A stretch of 17,359 bases of DNA. It comes from JADZGC01 sp964613485 (GTDB lineage Bacteria > Patescibacteriota > Saccharimonadia > CAILAD01 > GCA-016700035). Each line of letters starts with the position of its first letter. Positions within the stretch are counted from its first letter, which is position 1. The translations under genes were made by a program, and so were the position numbers. The stretch covers positions 1 through 17,359 of the forward strand of contig CAZTHB010000017.1 in the NCBI GenBank assembly GCA_964613485.1, in the 5' to 3' direction. This document shows positions 1 to 6,109 of the stretch, piece by piece. The notes beneath the pieces are model-generated. The model did not search any database. It saw only the letters and a program-made list of their open reading frames with translations, and had not been told where the DNA came from.

Positions 1-1584
1 CAATTCACCAAAGCTATAGGCATAGCAATAAAACGGTGTGTGCACGATGTGGGGTATGTATGCCCATTCATGTCGGAACACGTCGTCAAGTTCGACAGCG
101 TCACCAAATTGGCTCTTCAGTGTATCAAGCCAAAGCCGCTCAAGGTCTTCGACACCAGCTCCTTGTGGGATAGCTTTGTGTGCCTCGAGTTCAAACTTTA
201 CAAAGTATGTCTGACGACAGATAGTGGCGTAACTATCTGCCACCTTCTCCGCAATCATTGCCTTGCGATCCGCTTCGTTTTCCAAACTCGCAAGCATGTT
301 TTCGAAGAGCAGCATCTCGCCAAATGTCGAGGCAGTTTCAGATAGTGGTAGATTCGCGTGCTGCACGCCAATTGGCAAATGACTAGCATACAGCGAGTGT
401 ACGCCGTGTCCAAGTTCGTGCGCCAGCGTACTTACATCACGCGCCTTTCCGGCGTAATTCAACAAAACATACGGCGCCATTGACGGGGTAACAGTCGCGC
501 AAAAAGCACCCCCATGCTTGGTCGGGCTCGGATGTGAGTCGATGTGCTGCTCTTCAATAATTCGCTTGGCCTTAGCAGCAAACTCAGGCGAAAATTCCGT
601 AAAACTTTGCATGGTGAGATCAACAGCTTCGGCATAGCTAAACTCCTGCTGACTTTCTCCAATTGGTGCATACAGATCAAATCGGCGCATGCTCGGGAGA
701 CCTAGTTGCTTTTGCTTCCAGCGGAAGAATTCCTGGAAGATTACGCTCTCTTCCTCACAGACTGCAAGCAAGGTTTCGATTGCCCGATCGGGGATGTGAT
801 TGCCAACGTTGCGCATCGCGATAGTACTGTCATATCCTCGCAGTTTCGATTCATAATCCCAGTCCTTCACGACCGCCTGGTAGATCTTAAAGAATTTCTG
901 CTTTTCACGCTCGTATGGCACATACAGTGCACGATAAGCCGCCTCACGCTCTATAGGATTCGGTGCATAGATGTGTCGCATGAGCTCTGAGGCAGTGTCA
1001 TACGAGTGCGACTTACCGTCTAGCTTAAAGCTATACACAAAATCCGCCTCAATCGCGTCGCGGAGATCGGTTAATACGCTAGTACCAGTAGTGTCTTTGT
1101 GTGCAATAATGCTCTCTGCTTCGAGTGATAGTGTAAACTTAGCCACCTTGCGTGAGTACTGCAATGAGTATTCGTAGTCCTTCAGTGACGCAAAAAGACG
1201 AGCAGCATTCTCATCGTCAAGTGTTTGCATACCTTCGACCGCCTTGCCCTTGAACCACATATTAACGGGACGTGACTGCTCCGACAGCTTCACGCCCAGA
1301 TCCTGCGCTCGGGCCTTGAGTCGGGCTGGCTCACCCGCCTTAATGTCAGTAGTTTCCCAAAGAGCAACACGATCTACCAGGCAAGTAAATTTTTCAATCA
1401 GGGACTGACTCCAGCTGATATATCCCTGAAATAACTCAATCGATATGCCAGGAGTGAGCTTCTTCTGCCAATCAGCGTACTCAGGTATTTCTGCCTCAAT
1501 CTCGGCATACAATTTATCAAATTCATCCAACGGCAAAATCTGATCAAGATCCCATTGGACAGATTCGGATTGTTGCTTTGGCAT
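1..1584 (-). CDS. pepF: Oligoendopeptidase F-type M3 metallopeptidase, C-terminus cut by window edge
   Basis: Cytosolic zinc peptidase that degrades oligopeptides. The visible 528 residues start MPKQQSESVQWDLDQILP and read without a stop to base 1. The M3 zinc motif HELGH lies at about residues 389-393 (bases 406-420) and is followed by the family's downstream Glu region, SETASTFGE, around residues 415-423. PepF proteins are usually near 600 aa, so about 70 residues should lie outside the window. The ATG at 1584 has a good Shine-Dalgarno (AGGAGG, spacing 5-6). The gene starts 21 bases after the 3' end of tRNA-Ser(CGA), with no clear terminator between, so it may be co-transcribed with the two upstream tRNAs. 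The family call is firm; the exact substrate is not known. Confidence 0.95.
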   Translation of the reverse strand, partial: MPKQQSESVQWDLDQILPLDEFDKLYAEIEAEIPEYADWQKKLTPGISIELFQGYISWSQSLIEKFTCLVDRVALWETTDIKAGEPARLKARAQDLGVKLSEQSRPVNMWFKGKAVEGMQTLDDENAARLFASLKDYEYSLQYSRKVAKFTLSLEAESIIAHKDTTGTSVLTDLRDAIEADFVYSFKLDGKSHSYDTASELMRHIYAPNPIEREAAYRALYVPYEREKQKFFKIYQAVVKDWDYESKLRGYDSTIAMRNVGNHIPDRAIETLLAVCEEESVIFQEFFRWKQKQLGLPSMRRFDLYAPIGESQQEFSYAEAVDLTMQSFTEFSPEFAAKAKRIIEEQHIDSHPSPTKHGGAFCATVTPSMAPYVLLNYAGKARDVSTLAHELGHGVHSLYASHLPIGVQHANLPLSETASTFGEMLLFENMLASLENEADRKAMIAEKVADSYATICRQTYFVKFELEAHKAIPQGAGVEDLERLWLDTLKSQFGDAVELDDVFRHEWAYIPHIVHTPFYCYAYSFGEL

Positions 1585-1604
1585 AGAGCCTCCTATCAAT
1601 ATAA

Positions 1605-1695
<91 letters not shown>

Positions 1696-1739
1696 GTACA
1701 AACTTCGAGCCGAGGCCTATTTTACCAGAAAATCAGATA

Positions 1740-1816
1740 TGGTGCGCCCGAAGAGATTCGAACTCCCGACCTTTGGTACCGGAAACCAACGCTCTATCCA
1801 GCTGAGCTACGGGCGC
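1740..1816 (-). tRNA. tRNA-Arg (anticodon CCG)
   Basis: The minus strand gives a standard cloverleaf: acceptor GCGCCCG/CGGGCGC, D-arm GCTC/GAGC, anticodon stem TTGGT/ACCAA with loop TTCCGGT (anticodon CCG, reads CGG), a canonical T-arm, discriminator A and encoded CCA. It lies 44 bases upstream of tRNA-Ser(CGA) in the direction of transcription. Confidence 0.95.
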
Positions 1817-1841
1817 ACTACTATTCCGATGTCAGAAGCGA

Positions 1842-2021
1842 TTAGTCAGTACTAGTCTTACCAAATACCCCAAGCAAACCCCAGAGAGTGAAGCCTGCTC
1901 CAAGACCAATCAAGACACCAGCGCCAGGCTGACCGACAACTAGGCCAAGACCTAATCCAAGCAACGTACCGCCGGGGATGAATAGTCCACCGGCATCATT
2001 TTTCTTCGACTTTTTGTCCAT
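1842..2021 (-). CDS. 59-aa glycine-rich membrane peptide, unknown function
   Basis: Short gene starting ATG at 2021, with an excellent Shine-Dalgarno (AGGAGG about 9 nt upstream) and ending TAG-TTA-region stop TAA at 1842-1844. The protein begins MDKKSKKNDAGGLFIPGG, a charged N-terminus of about 9 residues. The remainder is almost entirely Gly, Leu, Val and Ala with small-residue spacing (GLGLGLVVG, GAGVLIGLGAGF). This suggests two tightly packed transmembrane helices, at about residues 18-31 and 35-53, joined by a GQPGAG turn. A TATACT box lies upstream at about 2047, but no good -35 is visible. It follows the methyltransferase by 43 bases. I do not recognise the family; a small holin-like or glycine-zipper protein would look similar. 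Confidence 0.75.
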   Translation of the reverse strand: MDKKSKKNDAGGLFIPGGTLLGLGLGLVVGQPGAGVLIGLGAGFTLWGLLGVFGKTSTD

Positions 2022-2064
2022 AATTATTTCCTCCTAGTCCTAGTATACCTCGAAGTGCAAGTCC

Positions 2065-2655
2065 CTATCGACCAACTTGCCAAACCCAGAGATCAGCATA
2101 ATATCCGCGTGCTCGCGGCTCCTGCTTGTGCACGACTTCGCGCAGGCCAAGCTGATGCGACCAACGCCGAATGCGCCCAGGCGTGAAATAATTCCATGGC
2201 AACACTGTCGATGCTTGTCCTGCCTGCTGATTTGCCCGCATACACGCCCACACCATCGCTGCATACGCGATAGGCTGAGAAGCGGTCGTATCGATTACGA
2301 TGATATGTGTACGAGTAACACGAGCCATCTCAGTCAGCATGCGAAATGGTCGCCGAGTATGATGCAGTGTCATACTACAAATCACTACCTCAAAACTCTT
2401 ATCGGCAAACGGCAAATCCTCGCCATCAACGCGCACTACATCACCCGGCAAGCCAACCTGGTGCCGCATAATATCCGTGCTCACGATTTGAGGATTAACA
2501 GCCTGCACTAGCTTCGTAACATACCCCAAGCCGTAGCCGATCTTGAGGATTCTGCCGTCTTGGATATACGGCTTATACTGAGCGAACCAATGCTTGTCGT
2601 CCTGAAGAAATGCTTGCTGCGCCTGTCTTTGCATTAGATCTGCATGAGTCTTCAT
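2065..2655 (-). CDS. Class I SAM-dependent methyltransferase (Methyltransf_11-like)
   Basis: A protein of 196 aa. Motif I is ILKIGYGLG (residues 36-44), the acid that would bind the SAM ribose is D61 in STDI, and the Methyltransf_11 signature EDLPFADKSFEVVICSMTLHH follows at 79-99. The substrate cannot be told. An oddity is that the usual acidic residue of motif I (D/E-x-G-x-G-x-G) is Lys here. The frame stays open upstream to 2937, but that extension crosses a tRNA and a terminator, so the ATG at 2655 is chosen. It has no Shine-Dalgarno, but TATACT lies 7 nt before it, as expected for a leaderless mRNA. The gene is followed by the 59-aa membrane peptide. Confidence 0.85.
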   Translation of the reverse strand: MKTHADLMQRQAQQAFLQDDKHWFAQYKPYIQDGRILKIGYGLGYVTKLVQAVNPQIVSTDIMRHQVGLPGDVVRVDGEDLPFADKSFEVVICSMTLHHTRRPFRMLTEMARVTRTHIIVIDTTASQPIAYAAMVWACMRANQQAGQASTVLPWNYFTPGRIRRWSHQLGLREVVHKQEPRARGYYADLWVWQVGR

Positions 2656-2662
2656 GCTATGA

Positions 2663-2691
2663 AGTATAGCGCGCTTGTCACGCTCAATAAA
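2663..2691 (-). promoter_or_regulatory. Putative leaderless promoter of the methyltransferase gene
   Basis: The minus strand carries TATACT at 2663-2668, leaving 7 nt before the ATG at 2655, so transcription would begin at or next to the start codon. The -35 is weak (TTATTG or TTTATT, at 16-17 bp) and overlaps the T-tract of the tRNA-array terminator. Confidence 0.5.
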
Positions 2692-2727
2692 AAGAAAAAC
2701 GGTGTGAGCCCCGAAAGGCCCACACCG
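2688..2727 (-). terminator. Intrinsic terminator of the tRNA array
   Basis: On the minus strand CGGTGTGGGCC pairs with GGCTCACACCG-type sequence (about 11 bp including one G-U) around a TTTCGG loop at 2700-2727. It is followed by TTTTTCTTTTT. It closes the four-tRNA transcript before the methyltransferase promoter. Confidence 0.85.
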
Positions 2728-2769
2728 GTAAGCTACTATCGTCCGCTTCCCCGACGGAACGCGCAGCAG

Positions 2770-2842
2770 TGCAGGAGACCGGATTCGAACCGATAACCTT
2801 CCACTTGTTGAGTGGACGCTCGTCCAATTGAGCTTCTCCCGC
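2770..2842 (-). tRNA. Atypical tRNA, anticodon AAC by position (Val?), no CCA
   Basis: A full cloverleaf is present on the minus strand: acceptor GCGGGAG/CTCCTGC, D-arm GCTC/GAGC, anticodon stem TCCAC/GTGGA, variable loop AGGTT and T-arm ATCGG-TTCGAAT-CCGGT. Two near-universal positions deviate. Position 8 is A instead of U, and the anticodon loop TCAACAA has C at position 33 instead of U. By position the anticodon is AAC (Val). The 3' flank is A-CTG, so CCA is not encoded. It may be a tRNA pseudogene or a specialised tRNA. It is the last tRNA before the terminator. Confidence 0.7.
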
Positions 2843-2930
2843 GATCGACACCGACAGCGCTTGTCTGATGATGGGTTGGCAGTCCATCGACAAACAGCTT
2901 CCGTGTGCCGAACATGCCCCTGAAGGCCAG

Positions 2931-3005
2931 TCGCCACTGGAGGATTTGAACCCCCGACCTCTCGAATTAACAGTCGAGCGCTCTACCAGGCTGAGCTAAG
3001 CGGCG
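2931..3005 (-). tRNA. tRNA-Asn (anticodon GTT), no encoded CCA
   Basis: On the minus strand: acceptor CGCCGCT/AGTGGCG, D-arm GCTC/GAGC, anticodon stem CTCGA/TCGAG with loop CTGTTAA (anticodon GTT) and T-arm GGGGG-TTCAAAT-CCTCC. Discriminator A is followed by CTGG rather than CCA, unlike the tRNA-Ser and tRNA-Arg genes in this window. Confidence 0.93.
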
Positions 3006-3032
3006 CGTGTTAACAGTCACACTTCATGCCAG

Positions 3033-3105
3033 AGGCCAGGCGAGGTATCGAACCCCGGACCTTCCGCTTTTCAGGCGGATGCTCTACCTACTGAGCTACC
3101 TGACC
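3033..3105 (-). tRNA. tRNA-Phe (anticodon GAA), no encoded CCA, U73
   Basis: On the minus strand: acceptor GGTCAGG/CCTGGCC, D-arm GCTC/GAGC, anticodon stem TCCGC/GCGGA with loop CTGAAAA (anticodon GAA) and T-arm CGGGG-TTCGATA-CCTCG. The discriminator position reads T, whereas tRNA-Phe normally has A73. It is followed by CTGG, so CCA must be added enzymatically. Confidence 0.92.
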
Positions 3106-3131
3106 CATGAATATTGCAGCTGCAATATCTG

Positions 3132-3205
3132 TACCCGCCGGAGGGTTCGAACCCCCGACCTCTCAATTTGTGTGTTGAGTGCTCTGCCAGTTGAGCTAGG
3201 CGGGC
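3132..3205 (-). tRNA. Atypical tRNA with an 8-nt anticodon loop, no CCA
   Basis: A cloverleaf on the minus strand: acceptor GCCCGCC/GGCGGGT (terminal G-U), D-arm GCTC/GAGC, anticodon stem CTCAA/TTGAG, variable loop AGGTC and T-arm GGGGG-TTCGAAC-CCTCC. The anticodon loop is CACACAAA, eight bases instead of seven and without a U before the anticodon, so the identity cannot be assigned (CAC Val or ACA Cys by register). It is the first tRNA of the four-tRNA block. Eight-base loops are known from +1 frameshift-suppressor tRNAs; a decayed gene is the other reading. Confidence 0.65.
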
Positions 3206-3790
3206 TGGTTGGGAAAGAAGGCCCCTCAGACCCCCAATCCCAGTTTCGCCACTTGGCGATTCGCTCGCGTATGAGGCAAGTCACGACCACTTTTGGGGCC
3301 GTTTTGGCATGCTTGGCTCGTTTCATTGGCCAAGTACAGTATCGGCGGACCATGCCGCTGCATCTGAGGGCTGCCCAGGTTCTACAATCAACCACAAGTC
3401 CATATCCTGGACAACTTGTCTGTCACCGAGCCGGCTGTTAGACCTGCTCGATCGAGGTTGAAGGCTGGGAGCATACGCTCCACATCTATGTATGTAAGGT
3501 ACGAAGGTTACCGTGCTCGAGCATTATCGCTCACACGAGGTAGCGTGCACCCTGGTCAGGGATGAGAGCACGGACCCGCTCACTTGCGCAGCGTAGTTCA
3601 AGAGTCCAAACATGTGTACATCGCTAGATCGGAGCGTGTATGTGAACGATGAACGTATTGCTTAGGTTGATTAGTCCCGTAACGCGGGTGAGCATGTTGA
3701 TCTGGTGAATTTCTTCAACAGGACAAGCCTTCCAATGATAGAAAGGCTCATTGTGCCTAAGAAATCCAGAACCCACCCTAGATGGGAATA
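3206..3790 (-). ncRNA. 585-nt gene-free, hairpin-rich region: candidate large structured RNA
   Basis: No credible protein gene fits here; open frames either run through tRNAs or are short. The stretch is full of local inverted repeats. These include AGCCTTCC/GAAAGGCT (3726-3748), TGTTGA/TCAACA (3695-3720), an 8-bp stem at 3511-3573 enclosing three hairpins, GGAGC-ATAC-GCTCC near 3469, ACAAGT/ACTTGT with an inner CCA/TGG near 3394-3419, CTTGGC/GCCAAG near 3312, and GGCCCC/GGGGCC (3230-3300) around TCGCCA/TGGCGA. It sits between tRNA-Arg(GCG) and the four-tRNA block, all on the minus strand and with one promoter upstream, so it is probably part of the same primary transcript. I saw no RNase P, SRP or convincing tmRNA core motifs. 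Strand is inferred from the neighbours. Confidence 0.45.
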
Positions 3791-3867
3791 TGGTGCGCTC
3801 GGGGGGATTCGAACCTCCGACCTTCAGTACCGCAAACTGACGCTCTATCCAGCTGAGCTACGAGCGC
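3791..3867 (-). tRNA. tRNA-Arg (anticodon GCG)
   Basis: On the minus strand: acceptor GCGCTCG/CGAGCGC, D-arm GCTC/GAGC, anticodon stem TCAGT/ACTGA with loop TTGCGGT (anticodon GCG) and T-arm GGAGG-TTCGAAT-CCCCC. Discriminator A and CCA are encoded. Most bacteria read CGU/CGC with an ACG anticodon modified to inosine by TadA, so G34 here is notable. Confidence 0.93.
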
Positions 3868-3981
3868 GTACACCATTCGAATTATCTGTACCATCAGACG
3901 TAATGTGTAGGTTCATATGCGCGCTCGGTGAGTCTCTTTACTCTGTTCGCCAACTCTAAAACGTGCATAGAAACAGGGGTT

Positions 3982-4010
3982 ATTTTACCGCAAAGCTACT
4001 AATCTGTAAA
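3982..4010 (-). promoter_or_regulatory. Sigma-70-type promoter of the tRNA-Arg / RNA locus
   Basis: On the minus strand TTTACA (4005-4010) and TAAAAT (3982-3987) are separated by 17 bp. Predicted start is near 3975, about 108 nt before the mature 5' end of tRNA-Arg(GCG). It may drive the whole block down to the terminator at 2688. Confidence 0.6.
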
Positions 4011-4013
4011 GTC

Positions 4014-4790
4014 TTAGAACTTCAGGCGCTTTAAGATAGATTCGCCAAGGTATCCTTCCGGCTCTGACTCTGGAAGAACCGAGCCGAGAATCTCGACTAT
4101 ATCATCCGCTACCTCGGGCGTACCATGCAATGTGAGTAGTGTTGCGAAGCGCTTGAGTGGCACGAGCTCGAAAGTCGGATGACCTTGATTATCAATCTCA
4201 AAAAATGACTTGTAGTTATCATACGGGTAGTGCTTACCATCTACTGTCACGCCAAATGTAGTGAGCTCATAGCTATGTGCGTCGGCGCCCTTGGAGCCGT
4301 ACTTAGTTAGCGCAATCGGCACCAAGACCCCAAGCGGGATAAAGAACCAGCTCTGCAGGAGTATCGCTGCAACGATTGAGCCAGCGGCGATGATGCCCAT
4401 AATAATATACCACTGCGATGTTCGGTGCGCGCCAGTTTGCTGCTGGTTTTGCCAGGCCAGCAGGTGGTCGTCTGCAGCAGCAGCCTCCTCCTGTGCCTCA
4501 TCATACCCTTCATCGATTTCATCCATGTTCGACCCATCCGGTGTTCCACCGTCCTGCAGGACATCGGCTGACTGAGCCTGAGAAGGCGCTGCTTGACCAA
4601 ATTGCACAGCCGCTACAGGAAGTGGTGCCTGCGCTGTATCGGCCGAGACTGGGTGCGGATTTGCTGCGGCCTGAGGGAGTGGTGCCTGAGATGCTAGCTG
4701 AGCGGGCTGAGCTGGAGCCAAGCTAAACCCAGCCGTCGACTGTGGCGTCGGTTGATCAGATTGTGCGTTATATTCCTGACCTGGCTGCAT
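4014..4790 (-). CDS. Membrane protein with disordered Pro/Ala/Gln-rich N-terminus and a C-terminal soluble domain
   Basis: A protein of 258 aa. Residues 1-120 are low complexity, rich in Pro, Ala and Gln, and turn acidic at about 88-110 (DEIDEGYDEAQEE). Two hydrophobic segments at about 127-147 and 148-163 form a helical hairpin. The C-terminal part (172-258) starts SYELTTFGVTVDGKHYPYDN and has the alternating pattern of a beta-rich domain; a bacterial PH-like fold is possible but not shown. No signal peptide is seen; the disordered part is probably cytoplasmic. The start ATG at 4790 has only a weak AAGAG ribosome site. It lies downstream of mscL, with a probable terminator between. I do not recognise a named family. 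Confidence 0.85.
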   Translation of the reverse strand: MQPGQEYNAQSDQPTPQSTAGFSLAPAQPAQLASQAPLPQAAANPHPVSADTAQAPLPVAAVQFGQAAPSQAQSADVLQDGGTPDGSNMDEIDEGYDEAQEEAAAADDHLLAWQNQQQTGAHRTSQWYIIMGIIAAGSIVAAILLQSWFFIPLGVLVPIALTKYGSKGADAHSYELTTFGVTVDGKHYPYDNYKSFFEIDNQGHPTFELVPLKRFATLLTLHGTPEVADDIVEILGSVLPESEPEGYLGESILKRLKF

Positions 4791-4820
4791 AGTCTCTTGT
4801 ATTATGGCTCAGCGCAGCCT

Positions 4821-4843
4821 AAAAAGCCACACCGCTTATGGCT
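4821..4843 (-). terminator. Probable intrinsic terminator after mscL
   Basis: On the minus strand AGCCATA pairs with TGTGGCT around the loop AGCGG (4825-4843), followed by TTTT. The stem is only 7 bp with one G-U, so strength is moderate. It lies between mscL and the following membrane protein gene. Confidence 0.55.
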
Positions 4844-4853
4844 ATCGGGTAAA

Positions 4854-5174
4854 TTACTTCTTATCTTTAGACTTATCAAGCTTATCAAGCCCAATAATCT
4901 TCACGCCGAGATAGACTACACCGGCGATAATTGCAAAGTCGAGTAGGGTTGCGATGAAGCTACCATATGCTACCGTTGCTTCCCCTACCTTTACGGTTGC
5001 GCCTTTTAGGCCCTCAGCAGAACCAAGTGCCAAACCTACTATTGGGTTCACGATGTCTGTTACCAGCGAGCTCACGACTTTTGCGACCGCGCCCCCTAAG
5101 ATAAAACCAATTGCTAATCCCACAACGCCCTGTTCGCGTATAAAGTCCATAAAACCGCTTAAGTGCTTCTTCAT
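4854..5174 (-). CDS. mscL: Large-conductance mechanosensitive channel MscL
   Basis: A protein of 106 aa. MscL opens a non-selective pore in the inner membrane under high tension and releases solutes during osmotic downshock; it works as a homo-oligomer. The family pattern is clear. An N-terminal amphipathic helix (MKKHLSGFMDFIREQGVV) leads into the pore helix TM1 with the Gly/Ala pattern GLAIGFILGGAVAKVVSSLV. A shortened periplasmic loop (about 45-65) follows, then TM2 (FIATLLDFAIIAGVVYLGVK) and a lysine-rich C-tail. The length is at the short end for the family, which runs at about 110-140 aa. The ATG at 5174 has AAGGAG about 8 nt upstream. A TATACT-like -10 lies near 5205. Confidence 0.96.
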   Translation of the reverse strand: MKKHLSGFMDFIREQGVVGLAIGFILGGAVAKVVSSLVTDIVNPIVGLALGSAEGLKGATVKVGEATVAYGSFIATLLDFAIIAGVVYLGVKIIGLDKLDKSKDKK

Positions 5175-5286
5175 GACCGTACTCCTTATTATCTAAGTAT
5201 AATTGTACGCTCTTTGAAAAGTTTTTTCGAAACACACCAGCACAAAGCACTATCCGAACCCTCTTGCCCAGGTTTGCTCACTCTAT

Positions 5287-5328
5287 CATGCTGAGCCAGC
5301 GATCTAAACGGATCACTTCCTCAGCATG
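5287..5328. repeat. 9-bp inverted repeat at the 3' end of tRNA-Ser(GGA)
   Basis: CATGCTGAG (5287-5295) and CTCAGCATG (5320-5328) are perfect inverted copies 24 bp apart, with a smaller GATC pair inside. The right arm overlaps the encoded CCA of tRNA-Ser(GGA) by two bases. In the tRNA precursor it would form a hairpin directly after, and touching, the mature 3' end. No T-tract follows, so it may be a processing or weak termination structure. Confidence 0.4.
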
Positions 5329-5416
5329 GCGGAGAGAGAGGGATTCGAACCCTCGGTACGGTTGCCCGCACACACGCTTTCCAAGCGTGCTCCTTCAACC
5401 ACTCGGACACCTCTCC
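5327..5416 (-). tRNA. tRNA-Ser (anticodon GGA)
   Basis: Class II tRNA on the minus strand: acceptor GGAGAGG/TCTCTCC with one G-U, anticodon stem CACGC/GCGTG with loop TTGGAAA (anticodon GGA), a long variable arm, and T-arm GAGGG-TTCGAAT-CCCTC. Discriminator G and CCA are encoded. Confidence 0.95.
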
Positions 5417-5451
5417 AGATTGTTTGCATGGGAATTGTAGCATTAAGTGAG

Positions 5452-5488
5452 TAAAAAAACAGCCCGACCCTCGAGCAAGGATCAGGCT
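5452..5488 (-). terminator. Intrinsic terminator of the NYN-domain gene
   Basis: On the minus strand AGCCTGATCC pairs with GGGTCGGGCT (10 bp, two G-U) around an 8-nt loop at 5461-5488. It is followed by GTTTTTTTAC. It lies 14 bases past the stop codon. Confidence 0.88.
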
Positions 5489-5501
5489 TTGTGCGCAGAG
5501 G

Positions 5502-6017
5502 TCATGCAACTCGCTCGTGTACGAGGTCATCGATGGACATCACGCTGACAAAACGATGCGGTAGTGAGCCAGGGACCGTTCTGAGGCGGCGGCCCATGCG
5601 GTTTCCGAAACCAACCACCGTGCACGGAATGTGCGCCAGCTCGAGCTCACGTACTTCATGGGCGAAGTTTTGCATGTCATGAGACACGATGATCACCTTC
5701 GCAAGGCGGCTGGTTTCCCAGATACGATAGAGCTTGGCGACCATGAGGTCGTCGACGTCGTCGGGATTGCCATCACGCTTGTAGTTCATGTAGGTCTTGA
5801 AGCCAGCAAAGCGCAGATGCTCCTGCTGCTCGAAGCGCTTGGCGATCGGTTCTCTCTCTTGATTGAGATAAGCCCAGGCCTGAAGTTCGGTGTCACCCGC
5901 TTCCTCGCGCAACCAGTCCAGCAACGCATGCCAGTTGGGGCGATTTCGGGACACCTCAGCGAACTGAATGGTGATATTGGGCACATCGACCAATGCAAGT
6001 GTGATCGGCCTCTGCAT
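5502..6017 (-). CDS. NYN-domain (PIN-like) putative ribonuclease, LabA/DUF88-like
   Basis: A protein of 171 aa. NYN domains are PIN-fold metal-dependent nucleases that mostly act on RNA. The N-terminal strand with the first acid is LALVDVPNITI (D11, N14). The central acidic segment is KRDGNPDDVDDLMVAKLYRIW (about 80-100). The third motif is VIIVSHDMQNF (about 108-118), where families usually have S-x-D-x-D-F. Here one acid is present (D114) but the second Asp appears replaced (Q/N), so activity is not certain. The next strand is HIPCTVVGFG. The ATG at 6017 has a very strong AAAGGAGGTG ribosome site. The gene has its own promoter and terminator, so it is monocistronic. Target RNA unknown. Confidence 0.82.
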   Translation of the reverse strand: MQRPITLALVDVPNITIQFAEVSRNRPNWHALLDWLREEAGDTELQAWAYLNQEREPIAKRFEQQEHLRFAGFKTYMNYKRDGNPDDVDDLMVAKLYRIWETSRLAKVIIVSHDMQNFAHEVRELELAHIPCTVVGFGNRMGRRLRTVPGSLPHRFVSVMSIDDLVHERVA

Positions 6018-6061
6018 GTTTTCACCTCCTTTGCAGAGATGGGGAAGGTACAGATAGGCAT

Positions 6062-6089
6062 ATTATACCAGAATGGTATATGTTGTCAA
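6062..6089 (-). promoter_or_regulatory. Strong promoter of the NYN gene with internal operator-like palindrome
   Basis: On the minus strand TTGACA (6084-6089) and TATAAT (6062-6067) are 16 bp apart. The spacer holds a 7-bp inverted repeat, TATACCA-gaa-TGGTATA on plus (6064-6080), which overlaps the -10. A dimeric repressor bound there would block RNA polymerase. The leader is about 40 nt. Confidence 0.8.
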
Positions 6090-6109
6090 CTATTTACAAC
6101 AAGGTGGGG

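Noticed and set aside
2065..2937. Longer methyltransferase reading frame (290 codons)
   Set aside because: The extra N-terminus crosses a tRNA and the terminator at 2688-2727; the methyltransferase homology begins after the ATG at 2655.
3007..3441. Plus-strand open frame (144 codons) and a minus-strand frame at 3096-3395
   Set aside because: Both translate through complete tRNA genes and have no ribosome sites.
3740..3790. tmRNA 5' end (minus strand TTCTGGATTTC resembles the conserved tmRNA start)
   Set aside because: No tag-peptide frame, no matching 3' tRNA-like half with G-U at the third acceptor pair, and the similarity is only about ten bases.
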